A program made the position numbers and the translations under genes. DNA of 13,724 nt, from assembly GCA_050251615.1 (NCBI GenBank), contig JBFWMM010000053.1:1-13724 (forward strand), given 5' to 3'. Shown piece by piece: positions 1 to 8,321 of this stretch. The notes below the pieces were generated by a model. The model did no database searches. It was not told the origin of the DNA and was given only the letters and a program-made list of their open reading frames with translations. Source of the DNA: Sedimentisphaera sp050251615. Its GTDB lineage: Bacteria; Planctomycetota; Phycisphaerae; Sedimentisphaerales; Sedimentisphaeraceae. How positions within the stretch are numbered: the stretch's first letter is position 1; the number at the start of each line of letters is the position of its first letter.

Positions 1-793
1 GGCGGAGGTGCAGGCGGAGGTGCAGGCGAAAGAGAGCTTCTGTGATTTTTTCTCCGTGGTATTCAATCCCGAATTTGTCAGCGAAGATGGCAAGGTTGAC
101 TATGCCAAGGTGCGCAGGCAGAAGAACAACATTCTTTCCATAATGGACCGTATCGCGAACATGAGCATAGGGGAGTATGCCCTGCTTGAGAGCTCGGATC
201 AGGCGGCCTTCTGGATCAACACATACAACATTTGCGTTATTAAAGTTGTTTACGACAACTACCCGATAGTCCCCTCGCGCATCAAGATGATTTTCTATCC
301 CGCGCAGAGTATTATGCAGATTGACAAGCCGTTTACCGACAAGTATTTCGAGGTAATGGGCAACGAGTACAACCTTGAGCAGATTGAGAAGCAGGTGTTG
401 AGCGCGTATGGCGATGCGAAAGCGCTTTTTGCTTTGAGCGAGGGGGCGCTTTCCTCTCCCCGCCTGAAAAACAGCCCGTACCGCGGGCTCACGCTTGACG
501 ATGAAATCAATAAGCAGCTCCAAAGCACGCTCGCCCGTTCCGATTATGTTCGCGTTGACAGCAGGGGCAAGGAAATCTGGCTTTCGCGGTTTTTCAGGGA
601 GAAGCTCGATCTTTTCTCCAGTTATGGCACGCGAACCAAATTTACAGAACGCAGCGAGGATGAGCGCGCTGTCATAAACTTCCTCTCGCAGTACAACAGC
701 GTAACAAACTGGGCGATATACGGTAAAGCGGAGTACCGCATCAAATACGGCTACTTCGACTGGCGCCTCAACGATACCGTCATTATGAATTGA
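1..793 (+). CDS. DUF547 domain protein, 5' end outside the window
   Basis: Partial protein of unknown function. The frame is open to the left edge of the window. The GTG at position 8 lies inside a 12-bp tandem repeat coding for AEVQ units, so it is probably not the true start and the gene likely begins upstream. The family assignment rests on a typical DUF547 core: DQAAFWINTYN followed by a hydrophobic helix and DNYP, then a GALSSPRL segment with a PYRG motif, and a C-terminal GYFDWRLND resembling the family's usual YDWSLN end. The visible part is about 263 residues with no membrane segment. Many DUF547 proteins have a cysteine just before the SP of the GALSSP region; here that stretch is SEGALSSP with no cysteine. 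The gene ends 95 bp before hisD on the same strand, so co-transcription is possible. The biochemical role of the family is not known to me. Confidence 0.8.
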   Translation, partial: AEVQAEVQAKESFCDFFSVVFNPEFVSEDGKVDYAKVRRQKNNILSIMDRIANMSIGEYALLESSDQAAFWINTYNICVIKVVYDNYPIVPSRIKMIFYPAQSIMQIDKPFTDKYFEVMGNEYNLEQIEKQVLSAYGDAKALFALSEGALSSPRLKNSPYRGLTLDDEINKQLQSTLARSDYVRVDSRGKEIWLSRFFREKLDLFSSYGTRTKFTERSEDERAVINFLSQYNSVTNWAIYGKAEYRIKYGYFDWRLNDTVIMN

Positions 794-888
794 AGAAGCG
801 TCGGCAGATGATAGAATTTTACCTCATCAGAAAGCCGGAATTGCCCCATCTCCGGTAGCTCCGGAGCAACAAGACAGGATAAGATTGA

Positions 889-2193
889 ATGAGCAGCCTT
901 GACAGAATACTTACCGCATACGCCGACGCTGACTACGGCGATAAGCTCACCGCGCTACGCCGCGAGCACTCAATGACCGAGTACCTCAAGAACAACGGTG
1001 AGACAGCCGCGCGCGTGCGTGAGATCGTGCGTGAGGTGGGTGAACGCGGAGATGAAGCGCTCTGTGAATACACCGCCCGCTTCGACAACATAACCCTTTC
1101 GCCGCAAGAGCTGCGCATCAGCCCCTCCGCGCTCAAACATGCGCACGAATCCCTTTCCCCTGAGCTGCTCTCCACGCTGCGCCGCTCCATCGAGAACGTG
1201 CGCAGATACCAGAGCGAGATCTTTGTTGGCGGCGGTTCAAAGGACGGCAAGGTAAAGTATTCGCATCTTCGTCGCGTCGGGCTTTGCATACCGGGCGCAA
1301 GCGCACCGTTGCCGAGCACCGTCATTATGACGGCCGTTCCCGCGATTGTTGCGGGTGTTGAGCAGATTGTTGTAATCTCACCGCCGCGCTTTGAAGGTTC
1401 CATACACCCTGTTATTCTCGGCCTCTGCCATGAGCTTGGCATAAAGGAAGTTTATCGCATCGGCGGGGCGCAGGCGGTCGCCGCGCTTGCCTGGGGTACA
1501 GGCACAATCGGCAAGGTTGACAAAATTGTCGGCCCGGGCAACGACTATGTTCAGCTTGCAAAAAAGGAAGTGTTTGGGCTTGTGGATATGGATTCCTTCG
1601 CCGGCCCGAGCGATGTGCTCGTGATGGCGGGGCCTGAAGCCCGCGCGGACTGGATCGCCGCCGATATGCTCAGCCAGGCCGAGCATAACCCGGGCGCGGG
1701 GATTGTGGTAACGGCGAGCGAAGAGTTCGCGGCGGAAGTGCTTGCGGAGGTGAAGAAGCAGTGCGCGATGTTGAGCCGCGCGCAGGAAACGGCAGATTGT
1801 CTGGTGAAGTACAGCGCGATTGTTGTTGTGCGCGATGAACAGGCCGTGATAGATTTTGCGAATGATTTTGCCGCCGAGCACCTTGAAGTGCAGTTCGGCG
1901 CACGTAGCGAGGCGATTGCAAAGCAAATCCGCAACGCGGGCGCGATTTTCATCGGCCCGTACAGCCCCGTTGCCACGGGCGACTATTTTGCCGGCCCCAG
2001 CCATACTCTGCCCACAAGGCAAAGCTCGAAGTATTTCTCGCCGCTTTCGAGCAACGATTTCGTAAAATCGAGCAGCATCATACATTACTCGCAAGAGATG
2101 CTTGCCGATGCCGCCGAAGACATCATCCGCCTGGCGGAAGTGGAAGGTCTCACGGCTCACGCCCGTAGCGTTTCAATACGCCTTGAGGAATAA
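889..2193 (+). CDS. hisD: Histidinol dehydrogenase
   Basis: Cytoplasmic zinc- and NAD-dependent enzyme that oxidizes L-histidinol to L-histidine in two steps, the end of histidine biosynthesis. The 434-residue length is normal for the family. All catalytic and metal positions known from the E. coli enzyme can be placed: Q263 and H266 in SQAEHNPGA, E330-H331 in FAAEHLE, D365 and H372 in ATGDYFAGPSHTLP, and E419 and H424 in EGLTAHA. The family signature around residues 208-242 (IVGPGNDYV, then DSFAGPSDVLV) and the IGGAQAVAALAWGT motif are intact. The ATG start has a modest AGGAT-type ribosome site about ten bases upstream. The gene is not next to other his genes here; its neighbours are a DUF547 gene upstream and a convergent fucose operon downstream. 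I am very sure of the identification. Confidence 0.98.
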   Translation: MSSLDRILTAYADADYGDKLTALRREHSMTEYLKNNGETAARVREIVREVGERGDEALCEYTARFDNITLSPQELRISPSALKHAHESLSPELLSTLRRSIENVRRYQSEIFVGGGSKDGKVKYSHLRRVGLCIPGASAPLPSTVIMTAVPAIVAGVEQIVVISPPRFEGSIHPVILGLCHELGIKEVYRIGGAQAVAALAWGTGTIGKVDKIVGPGNDYVQLAKKEVFGLVDMDSFAGPSDVLVMAGPEARADWIAADMLSQAEHNPGAGIVVTASEEFAAEVLAEVKKQCAMLSRAQETADCLVKYSAIVVVRDEQAVIDFANDFAAEHLEVQFGARSEAIAKQIRNAGAIFIGPYSPVATGDYFAGPSHTLPTRQSSKYFSPLSSNDFVKSSSIIHYSQEMLADAAEDIIRLAEVEGLTAHARSVSIRLEE

Positions 2194-2204
2194 AACATCT
2201 CCCA

Positions 2205-2229
2205 CGCGCAACTCCGATTGGTTCGCGCG
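2205..2229. terminator. Possible hairpin terminator between convergent hisD and fucU
   Basis: The 64-bp gap between the two converging stop codons contains CGCGCAAC, an 8-base loop, then GTT and GCGCG separated by one bulged C. This gives a GC-rich stem. The following tract on the plus strand (GATTGTTTCATTATT) is only moderately T-rich. On the minus strand a TTTT stretch lies about 10 bases beyond the stem. It could end transcription from one or both sides, but the U-tracts are weak. Confidence 0.35.
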
Positions 2230-2257
2230 GATTGTTTCATTATTCCTTGTGCGGCAA

Positions 2258-2704
2258 TCAAACAACGCCTTTTTTCAGAATGATATTCGCGTAGAGAGCG
2301 GTTTCACCCGTTGCCGCGATTGCATAAGCTTTCTTTGCTCGCTCATAAAATGCGAATCTCTCGACATATTCAAACTCTCTGAACTTTTCGCTCTCTTCGC
2401 TACCGGTGAGAATCTTGCGATATTCGTCCCATATTGGAGTTTGAACCGTGTCTCCCGAGACAAGCTCCATCAGAGCGACCGGCCGCTCCACATACTGGTC
2501 CAGGGGCAGCAGCTCAAGAATCGCGGCAAGCACGGCATCGCAGCCGTGGCCGTCCATGCGCACAAGCTCCCTCGAAACGGTCTGCGCGGCAATTGAAGAA
2601 GCGGGGAAGTTGCCGTCAGCGATGACGAGCTCATCACCGTGCCCCATTTCCATAAGGATTTTTACCAGCTTGGGCGGAAGTATTGTTGGAATTTTTTTCA
2701 ACAT
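2258..2704 (-). CDS. fucU: L-fucose mutarotase, RbsD/FucU family
   Basis: Interconverts the alpha and beta anomers of L-fucose in the cytoplasm, so that imported sugar can enter the isomerase. The 148-residue protein is close to the E. coli FucU length of about 140. Family features seen are MGHGDE at residues 20-25 with the conserved histidine H22, D30-x-N-x-P, a central GDT motif, the RFAFYERAKKA block with Y120, and the C-terminal ETALYANIILKKG with Y138. The ATG at 2704 was chosen because a GGGAGG ribosome site sits just upstream and the protein then starts MLKKIPTI like known FucU proteins. A GTG 18 bases further up is possible but adds residues not seen in the family. The start overlaps the fucP stop by seven bases, which suggests translational coupling. 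It is the last gene of the operon. Confidence 0.95.
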   Translation of the reverse strand: MLKKIPTILPPKLVKILMEMGHGDELVIADGNFPASSIAAQTVSRELVRMDGHGCDAVLAAILELLPLDQYVERPVALMELVSGDTVQTPIWDEYRKILTGSEESEKFREFEYVERFAFYERAKKAYAIAATGETALYANIILKKGVV

Positions 2705-4008
2705 TTTACGGCCTCCCTGCACTTACCTGCATACATTGCGTACGCCGCTATCACAACAAAGCACACAAACGGCACCAGATACGAGAGGTTCACGCCTGTT
2801 TTGTCTATCAGGTATCCCTGAAGCGGGGTTAGCAGGGCGCCCCCGAGAATCGCCATAATCAGACCGGAAGAGCCCAGCTTGGTATCCTCACCGAGTCCGC
2901 GGCTTCCAAGCCCGAAGATTGTCGGGAACATCAGCGACATAAACACAGAAACCCCGATAAGGCTTAATACGCCGAGGCTCAGCGGTACTGCGCCTGCGAG
3001 AGGAATCTGAGCCGTGAAAAACAGGGTGTCGCCGCCGAAAACGACTCCCAGCGTGCAAAGCCCCGCGGCAATCGCCGCAAACAGAAGCAGTGTTGATTCG
3101 CGGATAATTTTCATAAGCGCCGTAAAAATCCAGCGCGATGCGCCGAACAGGATCAGCGCGACCGTATGATAGCGCAGCGTTTCATCCGGCGAGACATCCA
3201 TATGCTCGGGGATGTAGAAGTTTGTATAAGTCCAGACGGCAATCTGCGCGCCCACATAAAAAAACTGCGCGACAACCGCAAAGATATAGTTCCCATTGCT
3301 GACAAGCCGCCGTACAGAATCTCTGACATGCGCCTGGTGGTCATGGTCGGATGTCCGCGGCATTTTCGTAACGGCAATCAATATCCATATCAGCACAAGA
3401 CAACCCGCGACCGAGAGATACGGGAATATGACGGTATTGAGCGCCTCGCGCTCTCCGCCGGCCGGTATGACAATATCACCGTCCACCTGAGGCAGGCGGG
3501 CGAGAATGAGGATCTGGCACAGCAGTATGCCGAGTATCGAGCCTATCGGATTGAAAGCCTGCGCGAAATTGAGCCGGCGTGTGGCGGTGGATTCAGGGCC
3601 CATCGCGAGGATGTACGGGTTGGCGTTTGTCTCCAGAATGCCAAGGCCGCACGCCAGCACATAATACGATATGCAGAAGAATACAAACTGCTGAGCAAGC
3701 GTTGATGGGTACAGCAGAAAGCAACCTGTTGCGTAAAGTCCCAGCCCGACAAGCACGCCCGTTTTGTATGAGAATTTGCGGGCAATAATCGCCCCTGGAA
3801 TCGCCATACAGAAATAGCCGCCGTAAAAGGCGAACTGTATCAGCGATGCCTGGAAGGTGGTGAGATTCCCAAAAATCGCCTTGAATACCCGCACGAGCGG
3901 GTCGGTTATGTTGTTGGCGATCCCCCACCACGCAAAACAGCTCGAAAGCAGAATGAACGGAAATATCATATTGCGCGGAAGCAGCCTTACTTTTTTAGTT
4001 TCATCCAC
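2698..4008 (-). CDS. fucP: L-fucose:H+ symporter, FucP family of MFS permeases
   Basis: Inner-membrane transporter expected to import L-fucose with a proton. The 436 residues form a strongly hydrophobic protein compatible with the 12 helices of the major facilitator superfamily. Two acidic residues central to E. coli FucP (D46 and E135) have clear counterparts: D36 in ANNITDP at the end of helix 1 and E126 in LETNANPYI of helix 4. The following GPEST, then LNFAQAFNPIGS, also matches the FucP pattern. The start is a GTG at 4008. An in-frame stop lies shortly upstream, and the nearby ATG is in another frame; the ribosome site (GAGAG-type) is weak. The gene lies 60 bp after the Zn dehydrogenase stop and overlaps fucU by 7 bp. 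The wider family also carries glucose/galactose and other hexoses, so fucose specificity comes from these motifs plus the operon. Confidence 0.9.
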   Translation of the reverse strand: MDETKKVRLLPRNMIFPFILLSSCFAWWGIANNITDPLVRVFKAIFGNLTTFQASLIQFAFYGGYFCMAIPGAIIARKFSYKTGVLVGLGLYATGCFLLYPSTLAQQFVFFCISYYVLACGLGILETNANPYILAMGPESTATRRLNFAQAFNPIGSILGILLCQILILARLPQVDGDIVIPAGGEREALNTVIFPYLSVAGCLVLIWILIAVTKMPRTSDHDHQAHVRDSVRRLVSNGNYIFAVVAQFFYVGAQIAVWTYTNFYIPEHMDVSPDETLRYHTVALILFGASRWIFTALMKIIRESTLLLFAAIAAGLCTLGVVFGGDTLFFTAQIPLAGAVPLSLGVLSLIGVSVFMSLMFPTIFGLGSRGLGEDTKLGSSGLIMAILGGALLTPLQGYLIDKTGVNLSYLVPFVCFVVIAAYAMYAGKCREAVKC

Positions 4009-4068
4009 AAGTTTTCTCTCGATAGCAATCTTCTATCACTTTTAAAAAACGTCTTATAATCGCCGTTT

Positions 4069-5133
4069 CTATTTCATTTCCCCATCAAACACTACTGCCA
4101 CCTTGCCGCAGTTACCTGAAGCCATCAGAGCGTAAGCATCGGCGGCTTTTTCAAGCGCAAAGCGGTGCGTGATTAAATCCTCGGGGTGGATTCCCCAGCG
4201 TACAATCCTCTCAACCAGCTCCTCCATGCGCCAGATATTGGTTACCCACGAGCCGTAGATTGTTTTCTGGTCGTGGATGATGTCGGGGGAGGGCTGGAAT
4301 TCGCATGTGCCGCCTTCGCCGAGGAATACGATTTTGCCCCATTTACGGGTTGCCTGAATACATGTCAGGCGGGCTTTGTTGTTTGCAGAGCAATCCACTG
4401 CCTTCTCAACGCCCATTGCTCCTGTGAGCGTGCGCACCTGCGCGGCATTCTCAGCTCCGGCTTCCAGTACTTCATCAAAGAGGCCAAGCTTTCGGGCAAT
4501 CTTGACGCGAGCAGGGTTTGATTCGGTGCCGATTATTTTCTGTGCACCCATCGCGCGGCAGAGCATTGCCGCCGCCAGCCCGACAGGCCCGAGACCCGTA
4601 ATAAGCACGGCGTCATTTCCGCAGACGCCGATCTTCTCAAGCCCCTCATACACCGTCCCGAAACCGCAGGCGATTTGGGCGCCGTCGCTGTATGAAAGCT
4701 CATCGGGCAGCAGTACGAGGTCTTTCTCTTCGGCCAGCATATACTCCGCCATGCCGCCGGCGCGCTGCCAGCCGTAAGCTCTGCGGTACTCTTCGCTTGT
4801 GCAGGAGATCATATAGCCCCTGCGGCAGTCGTTGCATACGCCGCAGCCGGAGATGTGATAAACAACAACCCTGTCGCCTGCTTTGAAGCGGCGGCATCCG
4901 GGCCCCGCCTCAACAATCTGACCGCTCGGTTCGTGCCCTGCAATCATGCCGCTCTGATAGCTCTCAGGGCCCTTGCCGAGATGTTCGTGGTAGATGCAAC
5001 GGATGTCCGAGCCGCATATCGTTGATGATTTTACCTTTATCAGCACCTCCCCGTGCGCGGGAGAGGGCACATCGAATTCTCTCAGCTCCACCGTACTGTT
5101 GCCCGGAAGTATGGCGCCTTTCATTTTCTTCAT
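4069..5133 (-). CDS. Zinc-dependent medium-chain alcohol/polyol dehydrogenase
   Basis: Cytoplasmic oxidoreductase of the sorbitol/threonine dehydrogenase group, 354 residues. The catalytic zinc site is recognizable: C40 in STICGSD and H67-E68 in GHEPSG. The four structural-zinc cysteines C97, C100, C103 and C111 are all present. The Rossmann fold starts at GLGPVG (180-185), and an acidic residue, E204, follows the second strand (IGTES), which in this family usually means NAD(H) rather than NADP(H). The substrate cannot be read from the sequence. From context it may act on L-fuculose/L-fucitol, L-lactaldehyde or another intermediate of fucose breakdown. The start is the ATG at 5133, about 10 bases after an AGGA element; a second ATG three codons in is also possible. 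The gene begins 24 bp after the fucosidase stop. Family call firm, substrate unknown. Confidence 0.88.
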   Translation of the reverse strand: MKKMKGAILPGNSTVELREFDVPSPAHGEVLIKVKSSTICGSDIRCIYHEHLGKGPESYQSGMIAGHEPSGQIVEAGPGCRRFKAGDRVVVYHISGCGVCNDCRRGYMISCTSEEYRRAYGWQRAGGMAEYMLAEEKDLVLLPDELSYSDGAQIACGFGTVYEGLEKIGVCGNDAVLITGLGPVGLAAAMLCRAMGAQKIIGTESNPARVKIARKLGLFDEVLEAGAENAAQVRTLTGAMGVEKAVDCSANNKARLTCIQATRKWGKIVFLGEGGTCEFQPSPDIIHDQKTIYGSWVTNIWRMEELVERIVRWGIHPEDLITHRFALEKAADAYALMASGNCGKVAVVFDGEMK

Positions 5134-5157
5134 CTTATCAATTCCTGTAAAAGCAAC

Positions 5158-7221
5158 TTATCTGAAACACAGAATCTTCCACAGATTAACGGGGTTGTAC
5201 CCGCCGTTCTGGTCGGGAAATATGCTAACGTGATACACACCGGCCTTGTCGAAATGAACCGAGCCTATCTCGCAAACGGCCGGCTTGTCCCAGCTGTTGC
5301 TCGCGCTGACCTTGAAATCAAACTCCTTTTCATTAATCTTAAGCACGAGCTTTGAATCCTTCAGAGCGGCAAATTCACCTGAGAAATGATAATCGCCAGA
5401 AGCGGGTATTTTTATCAACCAGTGTATGTCCTCGTCGGTGCTGTCCCACCAGCCGATGTTCGTACGGCCGCTTCTTTTCTCAAGATGGAGCTGTGAGCCG
5501 TTCAAAACAGCATTCTCGGCGCTGAGGGTGATTGCGCCGGAGCGGTAAGACGGGTTGACGTCAAACTTGAATCCAGTGAGCTTAAACACGACGGCGTAGC
5601 TGTCGAATGGTCTGTCGGTCAGGGAGGAATCCCATGAAAGCGTGGGGGCGCCGGAGGAGTCTATGTTGAATTTGACGCTGCTGCCGCGTCCCATAAGCAC
5701 AACCTCGGCATTATCTCCGGGAGTTGCCTGCAATGCGTGGAGAGTCAGCTCACCTTTGTCAGGGCGTCCCATAGCGAAGGCGTAAAGCGTCTTGCCGTCT
5801 TTGGATACCGTATATCGCAAGTCCTGAGCCGAGAGCGGCTTTCCTTTACCCTCATTGAATCCTTGAGCGCTCAGCTCCGCGACTTCGGACAATGCCGGCC
5901 CTTCGCCGAAAATCTTCCATGGGCGAGTGTTGAAAATCGCTCCCCTGTTTATATCCATCCATGCGGCGATGTCTTCGAGAATCTCTACCTCATCAGAATC
6001 AATGGAGCCGTCTGCGCGCACCGGTATATTCAGCATCAAGTTGCCGTTCTTGCTGACAATGTCAATCAGCGTCTGAATGACGGTTTTTGCGCTCTTGTAC
6101 CTGTGGCCGTTGAAAATGCCGATGTCGTAATGCCAGCTGCCGATGCAGGTGTCCGTTTGCCAGGGTAGCGGTTCTATTGCGTTTGACTGCCCGCGTTCTA
6201 TGTCCCATACCATACATTTGCGCTGCTCAGGGTCAAGTATTTTGCCTGTCAGTACGGCCTCAAGCTTGCCTTCGTGGAGTTTCATATTGCTGTTGTAGAA
6301 GTGAGCGGCAATCTTGAGCCCCGCATCACTGACCGGATACAGCGGCAAAACCGTGTCATCGAAGTAGAGCAGATCGGGCCGGTACTTGTTGATAAGCTCG
6401 ATTGTGCGGTTGTAGAATTTTTCGCAGTATGCCTCGTCGGGGATGCTACTGCCTCTTGCCGCGTTCCAGTCCCATTCCAACCTCTCACCTGGCTTGTGGT
6501 TCTGTGCGTAGAGTTCCTGCGGGTCTAAGCCGTCCCACCAGAGATATTTGCCATCTGCTTTTGTTGTATTGCCATCGTACGGCAGGCCTATGTATTCTCC
6601 TGTTTTGTCGGCACCCTGAGCCACTTCATACCAGCTCCAGGCGTGCGACGCATGTACGCTGACGCCGAATTTAAGAGCGTTGTCTCGGGCGGCTTTTGCC
6701 CAGCCGGCCATGAGGTCTTTTTGCGGGCCCATTGCGGCAGAATTCCAAGGCTGATACTTGGAATCCCAGTTGTCGAAGTTGTCATGGTGATTGGCCATCG
6801 CCACGAAAAACTGCGCCCCCGCACGCTTATAAAGGGAAACGAGCTTCTCGGGCTCCCAGTTCTCGGCCTTCCATTCATGTATAACGTCCTTAAAGCCGAA
6901 TTTCGAGGGATGTCCGTACTTTTCAAGGTGAATTTTGTTTTGCCGGCTGCCCTGAATGTACATGCTCCTGGCGTACCAGTCGCCTGACTCAGGCTGGCAC
7001 TGTGCACCCCAGTGAGCCCAGATTCCAAACTTCGCATCTCTGTACCATTCGGGGGTCTGATACTGTTTGAGCGAGTCCCAGGTCGGCTCAAACTTGCCGG
7101 CCTGCATGGGCTCGTCCGTTTCCCTTATCTTATGAATAAAATTGTCTGTCTCGGCAATACCGCCAAAGCAGGGAAGGTTCACTGTCGCAAGAGCCATAAT
7201 AGCGATAATTCGTTTACACAT
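5158..7221 (-). CDS. Secreted alpha-L-fucosidase, GH29 family
   Basis: Retaining glycosidase that releases L-fucose from fucosylated glycans. The 687-residue protein begins with a Sec-type signal peptide (basic CKR, hydrophobic stretch to about residue 20, likely cut near residue 23). There is a cysteine at 18 but no proper lipobox, so it should be periplasmic or extracellular. The GH29 barrel spans roughly 50-420: AKFGIWAHWG (63-72), NHHDNFDNWDSKY (144-156), and RPDLLYFDD (281-289), in which D288 aligns with the family's catalytic nucleophile. The acid/base residue varies in GH29 and I do not assign it. A beta-rich domain follows, then an extra C-terminal region from about 555 that looks like a carbohydrate-binding beta-sandwich. 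The ATG at 7221 is preceded by AAAGGA; the longer frame back to 7332 would run into the upstream AKR gene and lacks a signal peptide. Confidence 0.94.
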   Translation of the reverse strand: MCKRIIAIMALATVNLPCFGGIAETDNFIHKIRETDEPMQAGKFEPTWDSLKQYQTPEWYRDAKFGIWAHWGAQCQPESGDWYARSMYIQGSRQNKIHLEKYGHPSKFGFKDVIHEWKAENWEPEKLVSLYKRAGAQFFVAMANHHDNFDNWDSKYQPWNSAAMGPQKDLMAGWAKAARDNALKFGVSVHASHAWSWYEVAQGADKTGEYIGLPYDGNTTKADGKYLWWDGLDPQELYAQNHKPGERLEWDWNAARGSSIPDEAYCEKFYNRTIELINKYRPDLLYFDDTVLPLYPVSDAGLKIAAHFYNSNMKLHEGKLEAVLTGKILDPEQRKCMVWDIERGQSNAIEPLPWQTDTCIGSWHYDIGIFNGHRYKSAKTVIQTLIDIVSKNGNLMLNIPVRADGSIDSDEVEILEDIAAWMDINRGAIFNTRPWKIFGEGPALSEVAELSAQGFNEGKGKPLSAQDLRYTVSKDGKTLYAFAMGRPDKGELTLHALQATPGDNAEVVLMGRGSSVKFNIDSSGAPTLSWDSSLTDRPFDSYAVVFKLTGFKFDVNPSYRSGAITLSAENAVLNGSQLHLEKRSGRTNIGWWDSTDEDIHWLIKIPASGDYHFSGEFAALKDSKLVLKINEKEFDFKVSASNSWDKPAVCEIGSVHFDKAGVYHVSIFPDQNGGYNPVNLWKILCFR

Positions 7222-7268
7222 TTTTATTTCCTTTGACAAGGTTGAGAGAGTTTGTGCTGTTGACATTA

Positions 7269-8285
7269 TCAGGGAGGGGTAATCTCGCCATCTGAATCCC
7301 AGAGCGCTTCCCAGCTCTGGTTTTCCTTCCACAAGAACACTTGCCCTTTGATAAGGCGGCAGTTTTTGTCTATTGCGGCAATTTCCTCCATCTCGGCATC
7401 GGTAAGAGGCTCGCCTGCAACTGCCTCAAGGTTCTGCCGGTAATGGTTTACGGAGAACGGTATCGGAATCTGACCGCGCTGAACAGCCCACTTTATACAG
7501 ATTGAGGCAGGATGCAAGCCGCGGGCAGAGGCAATCCTGCGGATTACCGGATCCTGTATATCCACAGTGTCATCGGATGTGCGGTCGCGCTCGGGGCGGC
7601 CGGGCGAGCCGATGGGGGAGTAGCCGATGGGCTGAATACTTCGGCTCACGCAGTACTCGAAGAGTTCGGGCTGCTGGAAGTGCGGATGTAGCTCCATCTC
7701 GTTGCAGGACGGTTTTATGCGGCAGTCCTGCAGGAGAAGCTCAAGCTTCGCAATGGTCATATTTGATGTGCCGATATTGCGTACGAGCCCCGTTTCGACA
7801 AGCTGCTCCATTTGGTGCCAGGTCTTCATATAATCGGCGTGGATGTAGGGCTTTGCATCGGGGCTGCGCGAGGTTACATCGCAGTGTGGCGGGTGATAAT
7901 TCGGAAATGGCCAGTGAACCAGATACAGGTCGAGGTAGTCGAGCTGTAAATCCTCCAGAGATTTCCTGCAAGCGCCGATAACATCATCATGCATATCATT
8001 CCATACTTTCGATGTGATCCACAGCTCCTCACGGTTGACCTTGCCCGCCTGAACAACCGCGGAGAGAGCCTGGCCTATTTCTTTTTCGTTGCCGTAAACC
8101 GAGGCGCAGTCAATGTGGCGGTAGCCGAATTCTATTGCCCTCATAACCACTTCGGCTATTTCGGCCGCTGATACGGTATCCGAGCCGAACGTGCCAAGCC
8201 CGACAGCCGGTATTTCGCTGCCGTTAAGCAACGATTTGCAGGGTATATCCGCAGGATTTACACCGAGTTTCTTCAGTTCGGCCAT
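7269..8285 (-). CDS. Aldo/keto reductase
   Basis: Cytoplasmic NAD(P)H-dependent reductase of carbonyl groups, 338 residues, TIM-barrel AKR fold. The catalytic tetrad is complete: D59 and Y64 in HIDCASVYGNE, K93 in ITSKVWN and H124 in LVHWPF. The phosphate-binding end shows IPIPFS at 273-278, where most AKRs have IPKS; the lysine that contacts the 2'-phosphate of NADPH is replaced by F277, while R283 remains. The N-terminus (about 20 residues before the first strand) and the C-terminus are slightly long. ATG at 8285 with AAAGGGG five bases upstream. It lies 36 bp after fucI and 47 bp before the fucosidase start. Plausible substrates are L-lactaldehyde (to 1,2-propanediol) or L-fucose itself (to L-fucitol); the sequence does not decide between them. 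Confidence 0.9.
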   Translation of the reverse strand: MAELKKLGVNPADIPCKSLLNGSEIPAVGLGTFGSDTVSAAEIAEVVMRAIEFGYRHIDCASVYGNEKEIGQALSAVVQAGKVNREELWITSKVWNDMHDDVIGACRKSLEDLQLDYLDLYLVHWPFPNYHPPHCDVTSRSPDAKPYIHADYMKTWHQMEQLVETGLVRNIGTSNMTIAKLELLLQDCRIKPSCNEMELHPHFQQPELFEYCVSRSIQPIGYSPIGSPGRPERDRTSDDTVDIQDPVIRRIASARGLHPASICIKWAVQRGQIPIPFSVNHYRQNLEAVAGEPLTDAEMEEIAAIDKNCRLIKGQVFLWKENQSWEALWDSDGEITPP

Positions 8286-8321
8286 AAAAGCCCCTTTACG
8301 TAAATAAACAACTTTACACGT

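Noticed and set aside
1378..2160. 260-codon open frame on the minus strand over hisD
   Set aside because: It lies wholly inside a fully conserved hisD, has no recognizable motif, and is the kind of shadow frame expected in GC-rich coding DNA.
3166..3705. 179-codon plus-strand open frame over fucP
   Set aside because: Antisense to the transmembrane helices of the permease, no family features.
7222..7332. Longer fucosidase start at 7332
   Set aside because: It would overlap the AKR gene and bury the signal peptide; the ATG at 7221 has a good AAAGGA site and gives a normal secreted N-terminus.
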